Of a stretch of DNA of 64,000 nt, positions 50,381 to 58,632 are shown one piece after another. Within the stretch, counting starts at the first letter, position 1. Each line of letters opens with the position of its first letter. Origin of the DNA: Bog-756 sp963713625. GTDB taxonomy: Bacteria; Actinomycetota; Acidimicrobiia; Acidimicrobiales; RAAP-2. The stretch lies in the NCBI GenBank assembly GCA_963713625.1, contig CAVQMN010000004.1, positions 372,001 through 436,000 of the forward strand, given 5' to 3'. The notes under the pieces were generated by a model that was not told where the DNA came from, did no database searches, and saw nothing but the letters and a program-made list of their open reading frames with translations. The position numbers and the translations under genes were made by a program.

Positions 50381-51940
50381 TCAGGAAGCCGACAGGACGT
50401 CGACCGAGGCCGGCTCGGCCGTCGTCGCCCGCCCTGCCTCATCCTCCTCGTACAGACAGAAGCCGTGGTCGGTCTTCTCCCAGTAGGTCGGCTTGTAGAA
50501 GAGCTGCACCAGCGCCTTCCACGCCGCGACCGACATCAGCACCCAGTACAGGGGAACCAGAAACGCGTACTTCACGTCTTCGTAGTTGCGCCGGCCGAAG
50601 CACCCGCTCACCATCGACAGCACGCAGGCCGCGTTGCCGATGAACAGCCCGATCATGGCCAGGTACAGGACCGGACCGGGAAATGCCGTCTGGATGAGAT
50701 GCAGTTGCGTGGCGAACCACACGATGGTGAGCCCCCAGAACACGGGATTGAGCAGGAGGCAGATGGTGGTGGCACCGAAAAAGAGCTGAAAGGCGACGAA
50801 AGCCTTCGGACCCATCTGCCGGGCCAGTTGGAACGGCCGGCGCATGTGGTACAGGTAGGTCTGGAAGTACCCCTTGACCCACCGGCTCCGCTGGCGGATC
50901 CAGTTGGGATAGCGGCTGGTCGCCTCCTCGTAGGTCGTGGTATCGAGGATCGCCGTCTTCCAACCGCGGAGGAAGATCCGCAGGCCGAGATCGGCATCCT
51001 CGGTCACGTTGAAGGCATTCCACCCCCCGATGGCACGCAGCCTCGCGGTGATGAAGTGGTTGGACGTGCCTCCCAGGGGTATGGCGACATCCATGGCCTG
51101 AAGACCCGGAAGCAGTTGATCGAACCACACCGAGTATTCGGCGGTGAACCAGCGGGTCAGCAGGTTCCGTGTCCGGTTGAAATAGTTGAGCTGGGCTTGC
51201 AGGCACACCACTTCGGCGGGTGCCTCCCGGAAGGCGAGGACTGACCTTCGCAGTTGATCCCGCTCGGGCCGGTCCTCGGCATCGAAGATCACCAGGTACT
51301 CACCGCGGGCATTGGCCAGGCCGTGGTTGCACGCCCTGGGCTTCCCGGTCGGGCCCACCGCCGGCACCACCGAGACGTCGAAACAGTCGGGGAGGTCCAT
51401 GTCGGCGACCGCCCCGCGTGTCTCGAGGTCGTCTTCCTCGAGGAGGAGCTTCACGTCCAGACGGCGGGCCGGATAGTCGAGAGCCCGGATACCCTCGACG
51501 AGTTGCGCGAGGAGAGCGGCCTCACGGTACACCGGCAACAAGATGGTGTAGACGGGAAGCTCGTCGTCGGGAATCCGGTCGTCGGCTGTCTGCATCCGCG
51601 TGGGGCGCGGTTCGTTGAGCGCCCGGCTGATCAGGAACACCTTCATGGAGTTGGACGCGATGTACAGGGCCACGACGGCTCCGTTCAGGGCCACGAGGGT
51701 GACCACCGGTGCCACGGCGAAGCCGACCGCCAGCACCACCACTCCGAGGAGGGTTCCCACTTTCTGGCCCCTCGACAGCACGGTCGGAGCGACCGACGGA
51801 GAGAGGGAGCGGTCCGATGCCGCGGATTCGGTGGCACGACCGACCGAAGGGTCAGGGCCCTCGGGGCGGGCCAGGGATCTGACCACCCGTCCGCGCGGGC
51901 GCGCCGGAGGCGCCGATTCGTCTGGGACGACAGCGGTCAT
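50381..51940 (-). CDS. Cellulose-synthase-like GT2 glycosyltransferase (CslA-like)
   Basis: 519 residues. A ~55-residue disordered N-terminus and two helices (~62-95) precede the GT2 domain: YTILLPVYREAALL, FDAEDRPE (metal Asp220/Asp223), NVTEDADLG (base Asp region 313-317) and RQRSRWVKGY (QxxRW 350-354). Several helices follow (~380-490). This is the processive beta-glycan synthase pattern of BcsA/CslA, without a PilZ domain, so c-di-GMP would have to act elsewhere. In streptomycetes cslA lies next to glxA, and here a GlxA-like gene is two genes downstream. The product polymer cannot be read from the sequence; a beta-1,4-glucan is the analogy. Confidence 0.88.
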   Translation of the reverse strand: MTAVVPDESAPPARPRGRVVRSLARPEGPDPSVGRATESAASDRSLSPSVAPTVLSRGQKVGTLLGVVVLAVGFAVAPVVTLVALNGAVVALYIASNSMKVFLISRALNEPRPTRMQTADDRIPDDELPVYTILLPVYREAALLAQLVEGIRALDYPARRLDVKLLLEEDDLETRGAVADMDLPDCFDVSVVPAVGPTGKPRACNHGLANARGEYLVIFDAEDRPERDQLRRSVLAFREAPAEVVCLQAQLNYFNRTRNLLTRWFTAEYSVWFDQLLPGLQAMDVAIPLGGTSNHFITARLRAIGGWNAFNVTEDADLGLRIFLRGWKTAILDTTTYEEATSRYPNWIRQRSRWVKGYFQTYLYHMRRPFQLARQMGPKAFVAFQLFFGATTICLLLNPVFWGLTIVWFATQLHLIQTAFPGPVLYLAMIGLFIGNAACVLSMVSGCFGRRNYEDVKYAFLVPLYWVLMSVAAWKALVQLFYKPTYWEKTDHGFCLYEEDEAGRATTAEPASVDVLSAS

Positions 51941-51986
51941 CGTCGCTCCGCAGGCGTCCGTGGGCCGACGAAGTCAGGCACCCGGC

Positions 51987-52832
51987 TCAAAGGGTGGCCC
52001 CCTGTCGGCGCCCATCGAGACGGACAGCGGGTTCGACGATCGGCTCGGCCACAACCGGCGGCCGACCGGGGTCGAGTCTGCTCAGCTGGGGATACATGCG
52101 CCATACCTCGCCCAGGGCCCTCAGGATGACCATCGGCTTGGCCCCGCGAGCGGTCCCCGCCGTACGCGGCAGGTGGGAAACGCCCACCTCCATGATCGTC
52201 GACCCTCTCCGGGCCAGCTTGACGATCGTCTCGGTGTCGATCATGGCCCCGCGGCTCTCGATCTCGATGGCGGCCAGCGGCTCGCGGCGGTAGAGCTTGA
52301 ACGCGCAGTCGATATCCCGGACGGGAACGAAGAAGAGGGCGCGGACGAGTCGGTTCCAGCACCAGGCGTTGGCCCGTCTCATGAAGGCGTCATTGCGGAC
52401 TCTGCGATAGCCGGCCACCACGTCGGCCTTGTCGGCCCAGGCCAGCAGAAGGGGAAATTCGTCCATGTCGAACTGATTGTCGGCGTCCGTGTAGAAGACG
52501 AAGTCCTGTGTGGCCTCCGCGAATCCGGTGCGCAGCGCCTGCCCGTACCCGGCGTTGGTGGCATGGCCCACGAGGCGAACCTGGGGGAACCGCGCCGAAC
52601 ACGCATCCACCCGTTCCGCCGTCCGATCGGTCGACCCGTCGTCCACCACGATGACCTCGAATTCGGGGCAGTGGCGGGACGCGACGGTCACCGTGTCCTC
52701 GATGGCTTTCATGATGTTCTCTTCCTCGTTGTAGGCAGGAAGGACAAAGGACACCGAGTGCCGCCCGGAACCGTCACCGAGTGTGGGCGCTGTGCCTCCA
52801 AGAACCTGGCTCGTCATCGCTTGCTCCGACAT
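51987..52832 (-). CDS. DPM1-like GT2 (polyprenyl-phosphate sugar transferase)
   Basis: 281 residues, no membrane helix. VSFVLPAYNEEENIMKAIEDTV, VIVVDDGSTDRT, NAGYGQALRTGF, the DxD-type metal motif YTDADNQFDMDEF and RDIDCAFKLYRR are those of dolichyl-phosphate-mannose/glucose synthase-like enzymes. It would load a sugar from a nucleotide donor onto polyprenyl phosphate at the membrane. It is the first gene of the leftward cluster, 46 bp before the CslA-like gene, and could supply the lipid-linked donor for the GT-C protein. Confidence 0.88.
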   Translation of the reverse strand: MSEQAMTSQVLGGTAPTLGDGSGRHSVSFVLPAYNEEENIMKAIEDTVTVASRHCPEFEVIVVDDGSTDRTAERVDACSARFPQVRLVGHATNAGYGQALRTGFAEATQDFVFYTDADNQFDMDEFPLLLAWADKADVVAGYRRVRNDAFMRRANAWCWNRLVRALFFVPVRDIDCAFKLYRREPLAAIEIESRGAMIDTETIVKLARRGSTIMEVGVSHLPRTAGTARGAKPMVILRALGEVWRMYPQLSRLDPGRPPVVAEPIVEPAVRLDGRRQGATL

Positions 52833-53932
52833 CGCTAGCGCCCGACTACCCGGGCAGGGTGAGTGCTAATCAGTCGTCGACACGCGATCCGTTGTGCCGA
52901 CGCCCGCCGGGCAGCCGCCGATGGTTCGGGCCAACCCCAACGTGATCTTGAGACATGCGAATGGCCGTTGCAAGAGTGACGACGGATCTCCGCGGTGAAC
53001 GGTGTGTTAACCGAACGAAAGGGCCCTTTTGGAGACCGTCATTTGAGCCTGCGGGTATTTACGCATTACCTCCCCAGGCATTGGGTCCTGAGACATATCT
53101 TCCATTCTGGAATTAGGTCCCGCCATTGACAATCGATGGGACGGACCGAAAAACGGGTCGAACGACCCGAAGGTGGGAGGTCTCTTGGATATGAACAAGG
53201 TTCGCCGCAAGGAAGTGGTGGGCCACCGATAATCGGTTGCCTGTCCCAGGGCCCACGGGGCCATTGACCCTTCTATTTCGGCCACGGGTCGGGGCGCAAG
53301 ACCCGTTCAGCTGCGCCTTGTGCTGTTCAGGCGCAGGGGCCGGGGGGAGTGGTGGCGTGGGGAGCAGCAGCCCGGGCGAGACTTTCCTTTGCGCCGGATG
53401 TCAATGGGGCCCGCGACTTCAGCTGGCTATCAACAATTGGATGGTGCAGGTTCAAAGAATAGGTCCGACCGAACGGCGTCACGCCGGACCGGTGGACGTC
53501 GGGCATTGCTCGATTTTCTCGGCGTCCGGTGACGGACCAGGGATATCAATGGGTGTGATTTTTTCCAAAGCTCACCGCCGCCGTTGCCGGATGAATTTGT
53601 CTTGTCTTCGGAGGGCCGAGAGGGTAAACACCGGATCCAACCCAGTGTCATCGGTCGGACCTCGAACCAATTAATTTGTGTTCACAGAGTGCTGTTCCTT
53701 TGACGCGGGGAGTGGGCGAACGTTTCTCCCGGTTCACACCTCGACGTGTCGGCTCTCGCAAATGGTGCTCATCCGCCGCGAAGCGCGCGTCCTCGTCGTC
53801 TCCGTCTGGTCACTTCGGTTGAACGCGCGCCGCGCGGACGCAACTCCTGTATGCGTCCATAGGCAACACAGATGGTGAAGCCGTCGCTACGTAGCGTCGA
53901 TGAACATTGATGCTCCGCACCAACGAGAAGGG
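52833..53932. other. Long non-coding leader region upstream of the polysaccharide cluster
   Basis: About 1.1 kb with no supportable gene; the largest frames (such as 53237-53674) are unremarkable and Cys/Gly-rich. Base composition is visibly more AT-rich than the coding flanks. It holds a CGGGTCG/CGACCCG hairpin (53154-53169) and a CGCTACGTAGCG palindrome (53884-53895). It probably carries the promoter and possibly regulatory RNA for the leftward operon; I could not match a known riboswitch by eye. Confidence 0.5.
53154..53169. promoter_or_regulatory. CGGGTCG-AA-CGACCCG palindrome
   Basis: Seven-base perfect arms around AA, about 320 bp upstream of the DPM1-like start on the leftward strand. 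It could be an operator or part of a structured leader. Confidence 0.35.
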
Positions 53933-54505
53933 TCAGATCGGCCCCAGCGCCACCCCGCCGGACATGACTTTGCCGGGTTGAAGAAACACCTGAATCAGCC
54001 GGATCACGACTCCGATCAGTAACCCCGCCATCACCGCGCCGACCAGGCGCCACCCTGTGAAGTGTGCCCGCCGACCGACGACAAACCCCCAGTAGCCGAG
54101 GGACGCCGTACCGAGCAGCACCGTGACGCGGATGCAGCAGCTGAGTGACGTGCCCAAGGCATACAGGAAAGAGACGACAGCGATGGGCGGCACCCAGAGA
54201 AGGAGGAATGGGGCCTCAGTCCCAACGATTCCTCCCCACTCCCTGCGACTCAATATGCGACCCACTTCGATGTGCCGGGCCAAGGCCCCAGAGAAGTCGT
54301 GAGCGATAAACATTGCCAGTATCGGCCCGAGGATGACGGCGGCGACATTGATCAGCTTCAGGTGTTGCCATCCGTCGTAGATGATGAGGACGCTCATCGT
54401 GGTGATCGTGGAGCCCGTGGATATCATCGATCCGGAGACCCGGGGATTTATCCGGCTCGACCTTGGGTGGTCGACGCCTGGCTGAGCCTGGCCCGCGGAC
54501 GTCAT
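53933..54505 (-). CDS. Four-helix integral membrane protein of unknown function
   Basis: 190 residues from ATG 54505 (MTSAGQ); a longer frame is Arg-rich and non-coding-like. Hydrophobic segments lie at ~35-60 (SVLIIYDGWQHLKLINVAAVILGPILAMFIAHDFSGALARH), 80-110, 112-135 and 145-175. The phrase AMFIAHDFSGALARH recalls an uncharacterised actinobacterial membrane family in which 'GPxxAMFxxHxF' is conserved. No signal for transport or catalysis is visible. It stands alone between two non-coding stretches. Confidence 0.65.
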   Translation of the reverse strand: MTSAGQAQPGVDHPRSSRINPRVSGSMISTGSTITTMSVLIIYDGWQHLKLINVAAVILGPILAMFIAHDFSGALARHIEVGRILSRREWGGIVGTEAPFLLLWVPPIAVVSFLYALGTSLSCCIRVTVLLGTASLGYWGFVVGRRAHFTGWRLVGAVMAGLLIGVVIRLIQVFLQPGKVMSGGVALGPI

Positions 54506-55010
54506 CGGTGTGCCGGGGAGGGTTCCGAGGACCCACCGGCGCCGCGTGTCCCCCGATCGACCGGAGGGCGTGCCCCCCGGAAAGTGGCGGGCCGCCCGCG
54601 AGCGGGTTAGCTTGTCCCTATCGGCTGTTGCGGCAACCTTCGAAACGACGGGTGACTGCGACGGGAGGGAATCACTCTCGTGCGGGACCTTGCTGTAGCA
54701 GTGGTTTTGGCCATGGCCATCCACCGAGCCGATTCTGACGACGCACTGATCGTCCCCTTCGCGTCCCCTGTCCGCTCCGCCCGTGGCGTTTCCGCCCCCG
54801 CCGTGGCCCGAGATCGCGGTGCCGGGGCCCCCGCCGGACCCCCCCGCCGGACAGGGGGCGCGCCTTGACCGCCATCATTGGGTCAAGGCGCTCGTATCCA
54901 CCGCAAGTACACGGCCCCTGGAGAGGAGACAGACTGCCTCGTTCCTATGGCTGACGCCATACCTGGTCCCTGCTCCGGCAGCAGGCAGTCCGTCACGACA
55001 GCCGGAACCG
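54506..55010. other. Non-coding gap with an 11-bp hairpin
   Basis: About 500 bp between two leftward genes. Short open frames have no convincing start or domain. It contains the stem-loop at 54860-54891 and GC-rich low-complexity sequence around 54780-54860. Confidence 0.5.
54860..54891 (-). terminator. 11-bp inverted repeat downstream of RpiR gene
   Basis: GCGCCTTGACC and GGTCAAGGCGC are exact inverted repeats with a 10-base loop, ~120 bp past the RpiR stop. No T-run, so a terminator role is inferred from position. Confidence 0.45.
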
Positions 55011-55892
55011 TCAGGGATGAACATCCAGCGGTCGGCCGGCGATTGCTCCTCGCAGGGCGTTGAGCTGCTCGACCGAGGCCTGGGCCCGTGCCGGTTGGCT
55101 CGCGGCCATCGAAAGGGCCAAGGCCTCGATGAGGACGATCGTGGTGGCATGGGATGCAAACATCGCCTGGCGGCCGCGTCCGCTCAACAGGCGCACGGGA
55201 ACCCTCCACTCCGGGGACACGGACACGGAATCTGTGACGAAGACCACATCGGCCCCTACCTCTTCCGCTCGTTCCAGGAGTACCCGGACGTGCCGGTGCA
55301 GCCTGCCGTAGGCGAGAACGACGACGGCGTGGCCCCCCTTCAGGCTCAACAGGTCGTCGGCGCCGTCAAACCCCGCATGGGTCAGAGCACCGGAGTCCTT
55401 CCCGAGCCGCCGGAAGAGGAAGGCTGCATAGCCGGCGAGAAAGGCGGAGGGACCAACACCACTCCACCAGACATACGGAGCCCGGGCGATGATCCGGTTT
55501 GCCTCACGAAACTCGGACTCGGGGACCCTCTCCGCCATCGTCATCAGATCCCCACGCTGACGTTCGATATTCGCCCGCAACTCGGAATCGGGATTTTCAA
55601 CGGCATCGAGACTCGTGCGGAGCCGTTCTTCGATGGGCACCTCGGCCGTCTGGCCGGAGACGAATCGCCGTAGTTCTCGAAAGCCTTCGAAACCGAGGGA
55701 CCGGGACGTGCGAATCACCGTGGCGTCGCTCGTCCCAATGGCCTGGGCGATCTCACGAGCGGACATCGCCCCTGCCCGCGGCCCCGCGGCCAGAAGGAAC
55801 TCCGCCACGGTCCGCTCGATGGGGCTGCTGAGAAGCGCCGACCTCGCGGCGAGGGTCGACGATGTAGTGTTCTCGTCAGAATGCTTTGCCAT
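55011..55892 (-). CDS. RpiR/MurR-family regulator (HTH plus SIS domain)
   Basis: 293 residues from ATG 55892. The RpiR HTH is SPIERTVAEFLLAAGPRAGAMSAREIAQAIGTSDATVIRTSRSLGFEGFRELRRFV. The C-terminal SIS domain (~125-260) has YVWWSGVGPSAFLAGYAAFLFRRLG, GGHAVVVLAYGRLHRHVRVLL and VVFVTDSVSVSP, a sugar-phosphate-binding fold. It is divergent from a membrane-protein operon. A TGTAGC-AAAT-GCTACA palindrome lies just upstream of its start codon and is the likely auto-operator. Sugar-phosphate sensing is family knowledge; the regulon is inferred from divergence. Confidence 0.87.
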   Translation of the reverse strand: MAKHSDENTTSSTLAARSALLSSPIERTVAEFLLAAGPRAGAMSAREIAQAIGTSDATVIRTSRSLGFEGFRELRRFVSGQTAEVPIEERLRTSLDAVENPDSELRANIERQRGDLMTMAERVPESEFREANRIIARAPYVWWSGVGPSAFLAGYAAFLFRRLGKDSGALTHAGFDGADDLLSLKGGHAVVVLAYGRLHRHVRVLLERAEEVGADVVFVTDSVSVSPEWRVPVRLLSGRGRQAMFASHATTIVLIEALALSMAASQPARAQASVEQLNALRGAIAGRPLDVHP

Positions 55893-55893
55893 A

Positions 55894-55909
55894 TGTAGCA
55901 AATGCTACA
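55894..55909. promoter_or_regulatory. TGTAGC/GCTACA palindrome, likely RpiR operator
   Basis: Six-base perfect arms with AAAT centre, located between the RpiR start (55892) and the divergent GTG start at 55930. Confidence 0.55.
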
Positions 55910-55929
55910 CCGTGCGACAAGGTTGGAAC

Positions 55930-56679
55930 GTGAAGAACGAGACCCTCCTGATTCTGGCGGTTGTACTGGCCACTGCGGTCGAGATGGTCGAGGCGCTGAC
56001 CATCGTCCTCGCCGTGGGGGTGACCCGTGGGTGGCGCGCCACCCTGATCGGGGTTGGAGCGGCATTGGTGACCCTGGCCATCGTGGTGGCCGCGCTCGGT
56101 CCGGCGATCACCCATCTCTCCCTCACCCCGTTGCGCCTGTTCGTCGGCGGGCTCCTCTTGATCTTCGGCATCCAATGGACCCGAAAGGCCATTCTCCGCT
56201 CGAGTGGGTACAAGGCACTGCACGACGAGGAGGCCATCTTTGACTCGACGCGGGGTTCCGCCGTGGAAATGCCTCGGGGGGCATCGTTCGACGGCTACTC
56301 CTTCACCGTCGCCTTCAAAGGCGTCTTCCTCGAGGGTCTCGAAGTGGTCTTCATCGTCCTCACCTTCGGGGCCGCACAACATCGGATCGCGCTCAGTGCC
56401 CTGGCTGCGTTGTTGACCGTGGTCGTGGTGGCCGCAGTGGGGATCCTTGTCCATCGGCCCCTGAGCCGTATGCCCGAGAACACGTTGAAGTTCATCGTCG
56501 GGATACTCCTGACGTCCTTTGGAATGTTCTGGTCGGCCGAGGGGGCGGGAGTGGCGTGGCCCGGCGGTGAAAGTGCCATCCCCGTCCTCATCGTTTTCAT
56601 GGCGGGCACGGCCATCCTTCTTGTCGGCGCCCTCCGCCGTCAGCACGGACGGGTCCTCGCCTCCTCGGATCAGGCATGA
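55930..56679 (+). CDS. COG4280-like multi-helix membrane protein with two ExxE repeats
   Basis: 249 residues from GTG 55930 (AAGGTTGG upstream); the frame upstream overlaps the RpiR gene. About seven helices are arranged as two halves. Each half starts with an acidic helix: TAVEMVEALTIVLAVG (~15) and VFLEGLEVVFIVLTFG (~140). Paired acidic repeats of this kind occur in cation transporters such as UPF0016/GDT1 and, more loosely, FTR1 iron permeases (REGLE), so a divalent-metal transporter is plausible but unproven. It overlaps the next small membrane gene as ATGA and is divergent from an RpiR regulator. Confidence 0.65.
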   Translation: MKNETLLILAVVLATAVEMVEALTIVLAVGVTRGWRATLIGVGAALVTLAIVVAALGPAITHLSLTPLRLFVGGLLLIFGIQWTRKAILRSSGYKALHDEEAIFDSTRGSAVEMPRGASFDGYSFTVAFKGVFLEGLEVVFIVLTFGAAQHRIALSALAALLTVVVVAAVGILVHRPLSRMPENTLKFIVGILLTSFGMFWSAEGAGVAWPGGESAIPVLIVFMAGTAILLVGALRRQHGRVLASSDQA

Positions 56680-56876
56680 CCTATCTCCGCCGATTCGGCC
56701 ACTTCTGGTACGACTTCGTGGTCGGCGACGACTGGACGGTGGCGCTTGGCGTGGTGGCGGCACTCGCCGTGACCTGGTTTGCCACCCACCACGGGAGGAA
56801 TTGGTTCTGGGTCCTGCCTGTAGCAGTCGTCATCCTCCTCACGGTGTCCCTTCGTCGTGTCAGCCGGCAACGGTGA
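56676..56876 (+). CDS. Small two-helix membrane protein
   Basis: 66 residues: HFWYDFVVGDDWTVALGVVAALAVTWFATHHGRNWFWVLPVAVVILLTVSLRRVSRQR. It has two membrane helices joined by a His/Arg-containing turn and a basic C-terminus (positive-inside). The ATG overlaps the stop of the preceding transporter-like gene (ATGA), so it is translationally coupled. It could be an accessory subunit of that protein. No family recognised with certainty. Confidence 0.7.
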   Translation: MTYLRRFGHFWYDFVVGDDWTVALGVVAALAVTWFATHHGRNWFWVLPVAVVILLTVSLRRVSRQR

Positions 56877-56991
56877 GCATGTCGACCATCGACGTCGGGC
56901 CCCTGAGGACCGCCGCCGTCACGGGCTGCCCGACCGGGTCCGCACGCCAGGACCTGCGAAGCGCCCCACCCGAGCACGGGGACGCGGTCGA

Positions 56992-57849
56992 ATGACATCC
57001 TCACGCCCTTCCCGAAGGAAGGCACCGGGCCCGGGAGCCGGAGCGTCGGGAGGCTCGGGTCAGGTCCCGCTCGTGGGTGCGATCTTCCCGTCGCCGGTGG
57101 CGGCGAAGGTTCCCGAGGTCATCCTCGTCTTCTGGGTGGTCAAGATCCTCACCACCGCCGGCGGAGAAGCCACGTCCGACTACCTGAAGACCTGGGGAAA
57201 CATCCGAGGAGGAGGCGCCGAAATCGGCCTGTTCGTGGCCGGCCTCGTCATCCAGTTCTCGACACGGCGGTACCGGGCCTTCGCTTACTGGTTCCTGGCC
57301 TATTCCATTGCCATCTTCGGCACGGGTGTCTCGGACTTCCTCCATCTCGACGTGGGCATCCCCTATGCCGGTACGACCTTGCTGTGGGCAGTCATCCTGG
57401 CTGCCATCTTCTTGATCTGGTACCGCAGCGAAGGCACACTTTCCATCCACAGCATCACGACACAACGACGGGAAGCCTTCTATTGGGCGACGGTGTTCGC
57501 CACCTTTGCGCTCGGGACCGCACTCGGGGACTTCACCGCCATGTCGCTGGGCCTCGGCTACCTGGCATCGACCGTGCTCTTCGGGGTGGTCATCCTGGTC
57601 CCGGCCCTGGCCTGGTGGCGTCTCGACCTGAACAGCATCGCGGCCTTCTGGATGGCCTACGTCGTCACCCGTCCGCTCGGGGCCTCGGTCGCCGATTACA
57701 TCAGCAAACCGACAAACACCAGCGGACTCGGCTTCGGCGACGGTCCCACTGCCCTCGTGTTCACCGTGGCCGTTCTGGTCTTCGTCACCTATCTGGCCCT
57801 GGCTCGACCGGACATTCAAGAGACCGTCTCTGCTGAGGGCTCCCCCTAG
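56992..57849 (+). CDS. DUF347-repeat (COG4705-like) membrane protein
   Basis: 285 residues from ATG 56992. After a basic Gly/Ser N-terminus there are about eight helices with DUF347-type repeats: VVKILTTAGGEATSDYL (~45), GTGVSDFL (~105), ALGTALGDFTAMSLGLG (~175) and VVTRPLGASVADYISKP (~225). These helix-embedded acidic/polar motifs are conserved in COG4705 membrane proteins, whose function is unknown, although transport of a metal or small ion has been suggested for related proteins. It follows the COG4280-like pair by 115 bp on the same strand, so a three-gene operon is likely. Confidence 0.75.
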   Translation: MTSSRPSRRKAPGPGAGASGGSGQVPLVGAIFPSPVAAKVPEVILVFWVVKILTTAGGEATSDYLKTWGNIRGGGAEIGLFVAGLVIQFSTRRYRAFAYWFLAYSIAIFGTGVSDFLHLDVGIPYAGTTLLWAVILAAIFLIWYRSEGTLSIHSITTQRREAFYWATVFATFALGTALGDFTAMSLGLGYLASTVLFGVVILVPALAWWRLDLNSIAAFWMAYVVTRPLGASVADYISKPTNTSGLGFGDGPTALVFTVAVLVFVTYLALARPDIQETVSAEGSP

Positions 57850-58011
57850 ATCTGTCGCCATCGGCCTGGCCCCTGACCCCGGTATGACAGCCGCACCTGT
57901 CGGCCGACGGGGTCGAAACAGCCGCTGAGGAACGGGGGGCCGACGGTGATGCGTCGAGTCCGGCCGGCCACGCCCATCTGGGTCAGAGGGGTGGACACCT
58001 CGATGTCTATG

Positions 58012-58024
58012 GGGTACGATACCC
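58012..58024. promoter_or_regulatory. GGGTA-CGA-TACCC palindrome before PadR gene
   Basis: A perfect 5-bp-arm palindrome 27 bases before the PadR start, next to the AT-rich AGTATGCTATCC that may include a -10 element. PadR repressors often bind ATAC/GTAT-containing palindromes over their own promoter. Confidence 0.5.
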
Positions 58025-58050
58025 AGTATGCTATCCCGTTTGAAGGTGAA

Positions 58051-58632
58051 ATGAGCGTCCGCCACGCCTTGCTGGCGCTGCTGAGCGAGGGGCCAAAGTA
58101 CGGTCTCCAACTGCGCCAGGAGTTCGAGGCCAGGACCGGCGAAGTCTGGCCCCTCAACGTCGGCCAGGTGTATACGACCCTGCAACGGCTGGAGCGGGAC
58201 GGACTGGTCGAATCCGAGGACGAGGCCGAGGAGGGCCCCCAGAAGGGATTCCACCTCACGCCCGAGGGTCAGGATGAGCTGCAGCGGTGGCTGCGTACGC
58301 CGCCCGATCTCAGCTCACCGCCCCGCGACGAGCTGGTGATCAAGGTCATGGTGGCGCTGCGGATGCCCGGCGCCGACGTCCATGAGGTCATCCAGGTCCA
58401 TCGTCGCTACCTGGTCGAGCTCATGCAGCAGTGGACTCGCCTCAAAGAGGACGAAGCCGAGTTCGACCTCGGGTTCGCGCTGGTCGTCGACGCCGAACTG
58501 TTCCGCCTGGACGCACTGGTCCGGTGGTTGGACGCGGCTGACGGCCGGATCAAGCGCGCCGGGTCCGAACCTCCGCGGGTCGAGTCGTTCCCCCTGCCGA
58601 AGCTGCGACGGAGAATCGGGGTGCGGCCATGA
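58051..58632 (+). CDS. PadR-family transcriptional repressor
   Basis: 193 residues from ATG 58051 (GAAGGTGAA upstream). The winged helix is MSVRHALLALLSEGPKYGLQLRQEF, then GEVWPLNVGQVYTTLQRLERDGLVES and KGFHLTPEGQDELQRWL. The C-terminal Vir-like dimer helices (VIQVHRRYLVELMQQWTRLKED) follow. It overlaps the ABC ATPase start as ATGA and so belongs to the PadR-ATPase-permease operon, which it probably represses through the nearby palindrome. Drugs or phenolics are typical PadR ligands; none is identified here. Confidence 0.92.
   Translation: MSVRHALLALLSEGPKYGLQLRQEFEARTGEVWPLNVGQVYTTLQRLERDGLVESEDEAEEGPQKGFHLTPEGQDELQRWLRTPPDLSSPPRDELVIKVMVALRMPGADVHEVIQVHRRYLVELMQQWTRLKEDEAEFDLGFALVVDAELFRLDALVRWLDAADGRIKRAGSEPPRVESFPLPKLRRRIGVRP

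Noticed and set aside
53237..53674. 145-codon frame in the long leader region
   Set aside because: Cys/Gly-rich with irregular composition, no clear start signal, no domain; treated as non-coding.
52833..53932. Known riboswitch (c-di-GMP or c-di-AMP type) upstream of the glycan operon
   Set aside because: I looked for the conserved cores of these classes on the leftward strand and could not find a convincing match.
54783..55673. 296-codon rightward frame over the RpiR gene
   Set aside because: Antisense to an intact HTH-SIS regulator.
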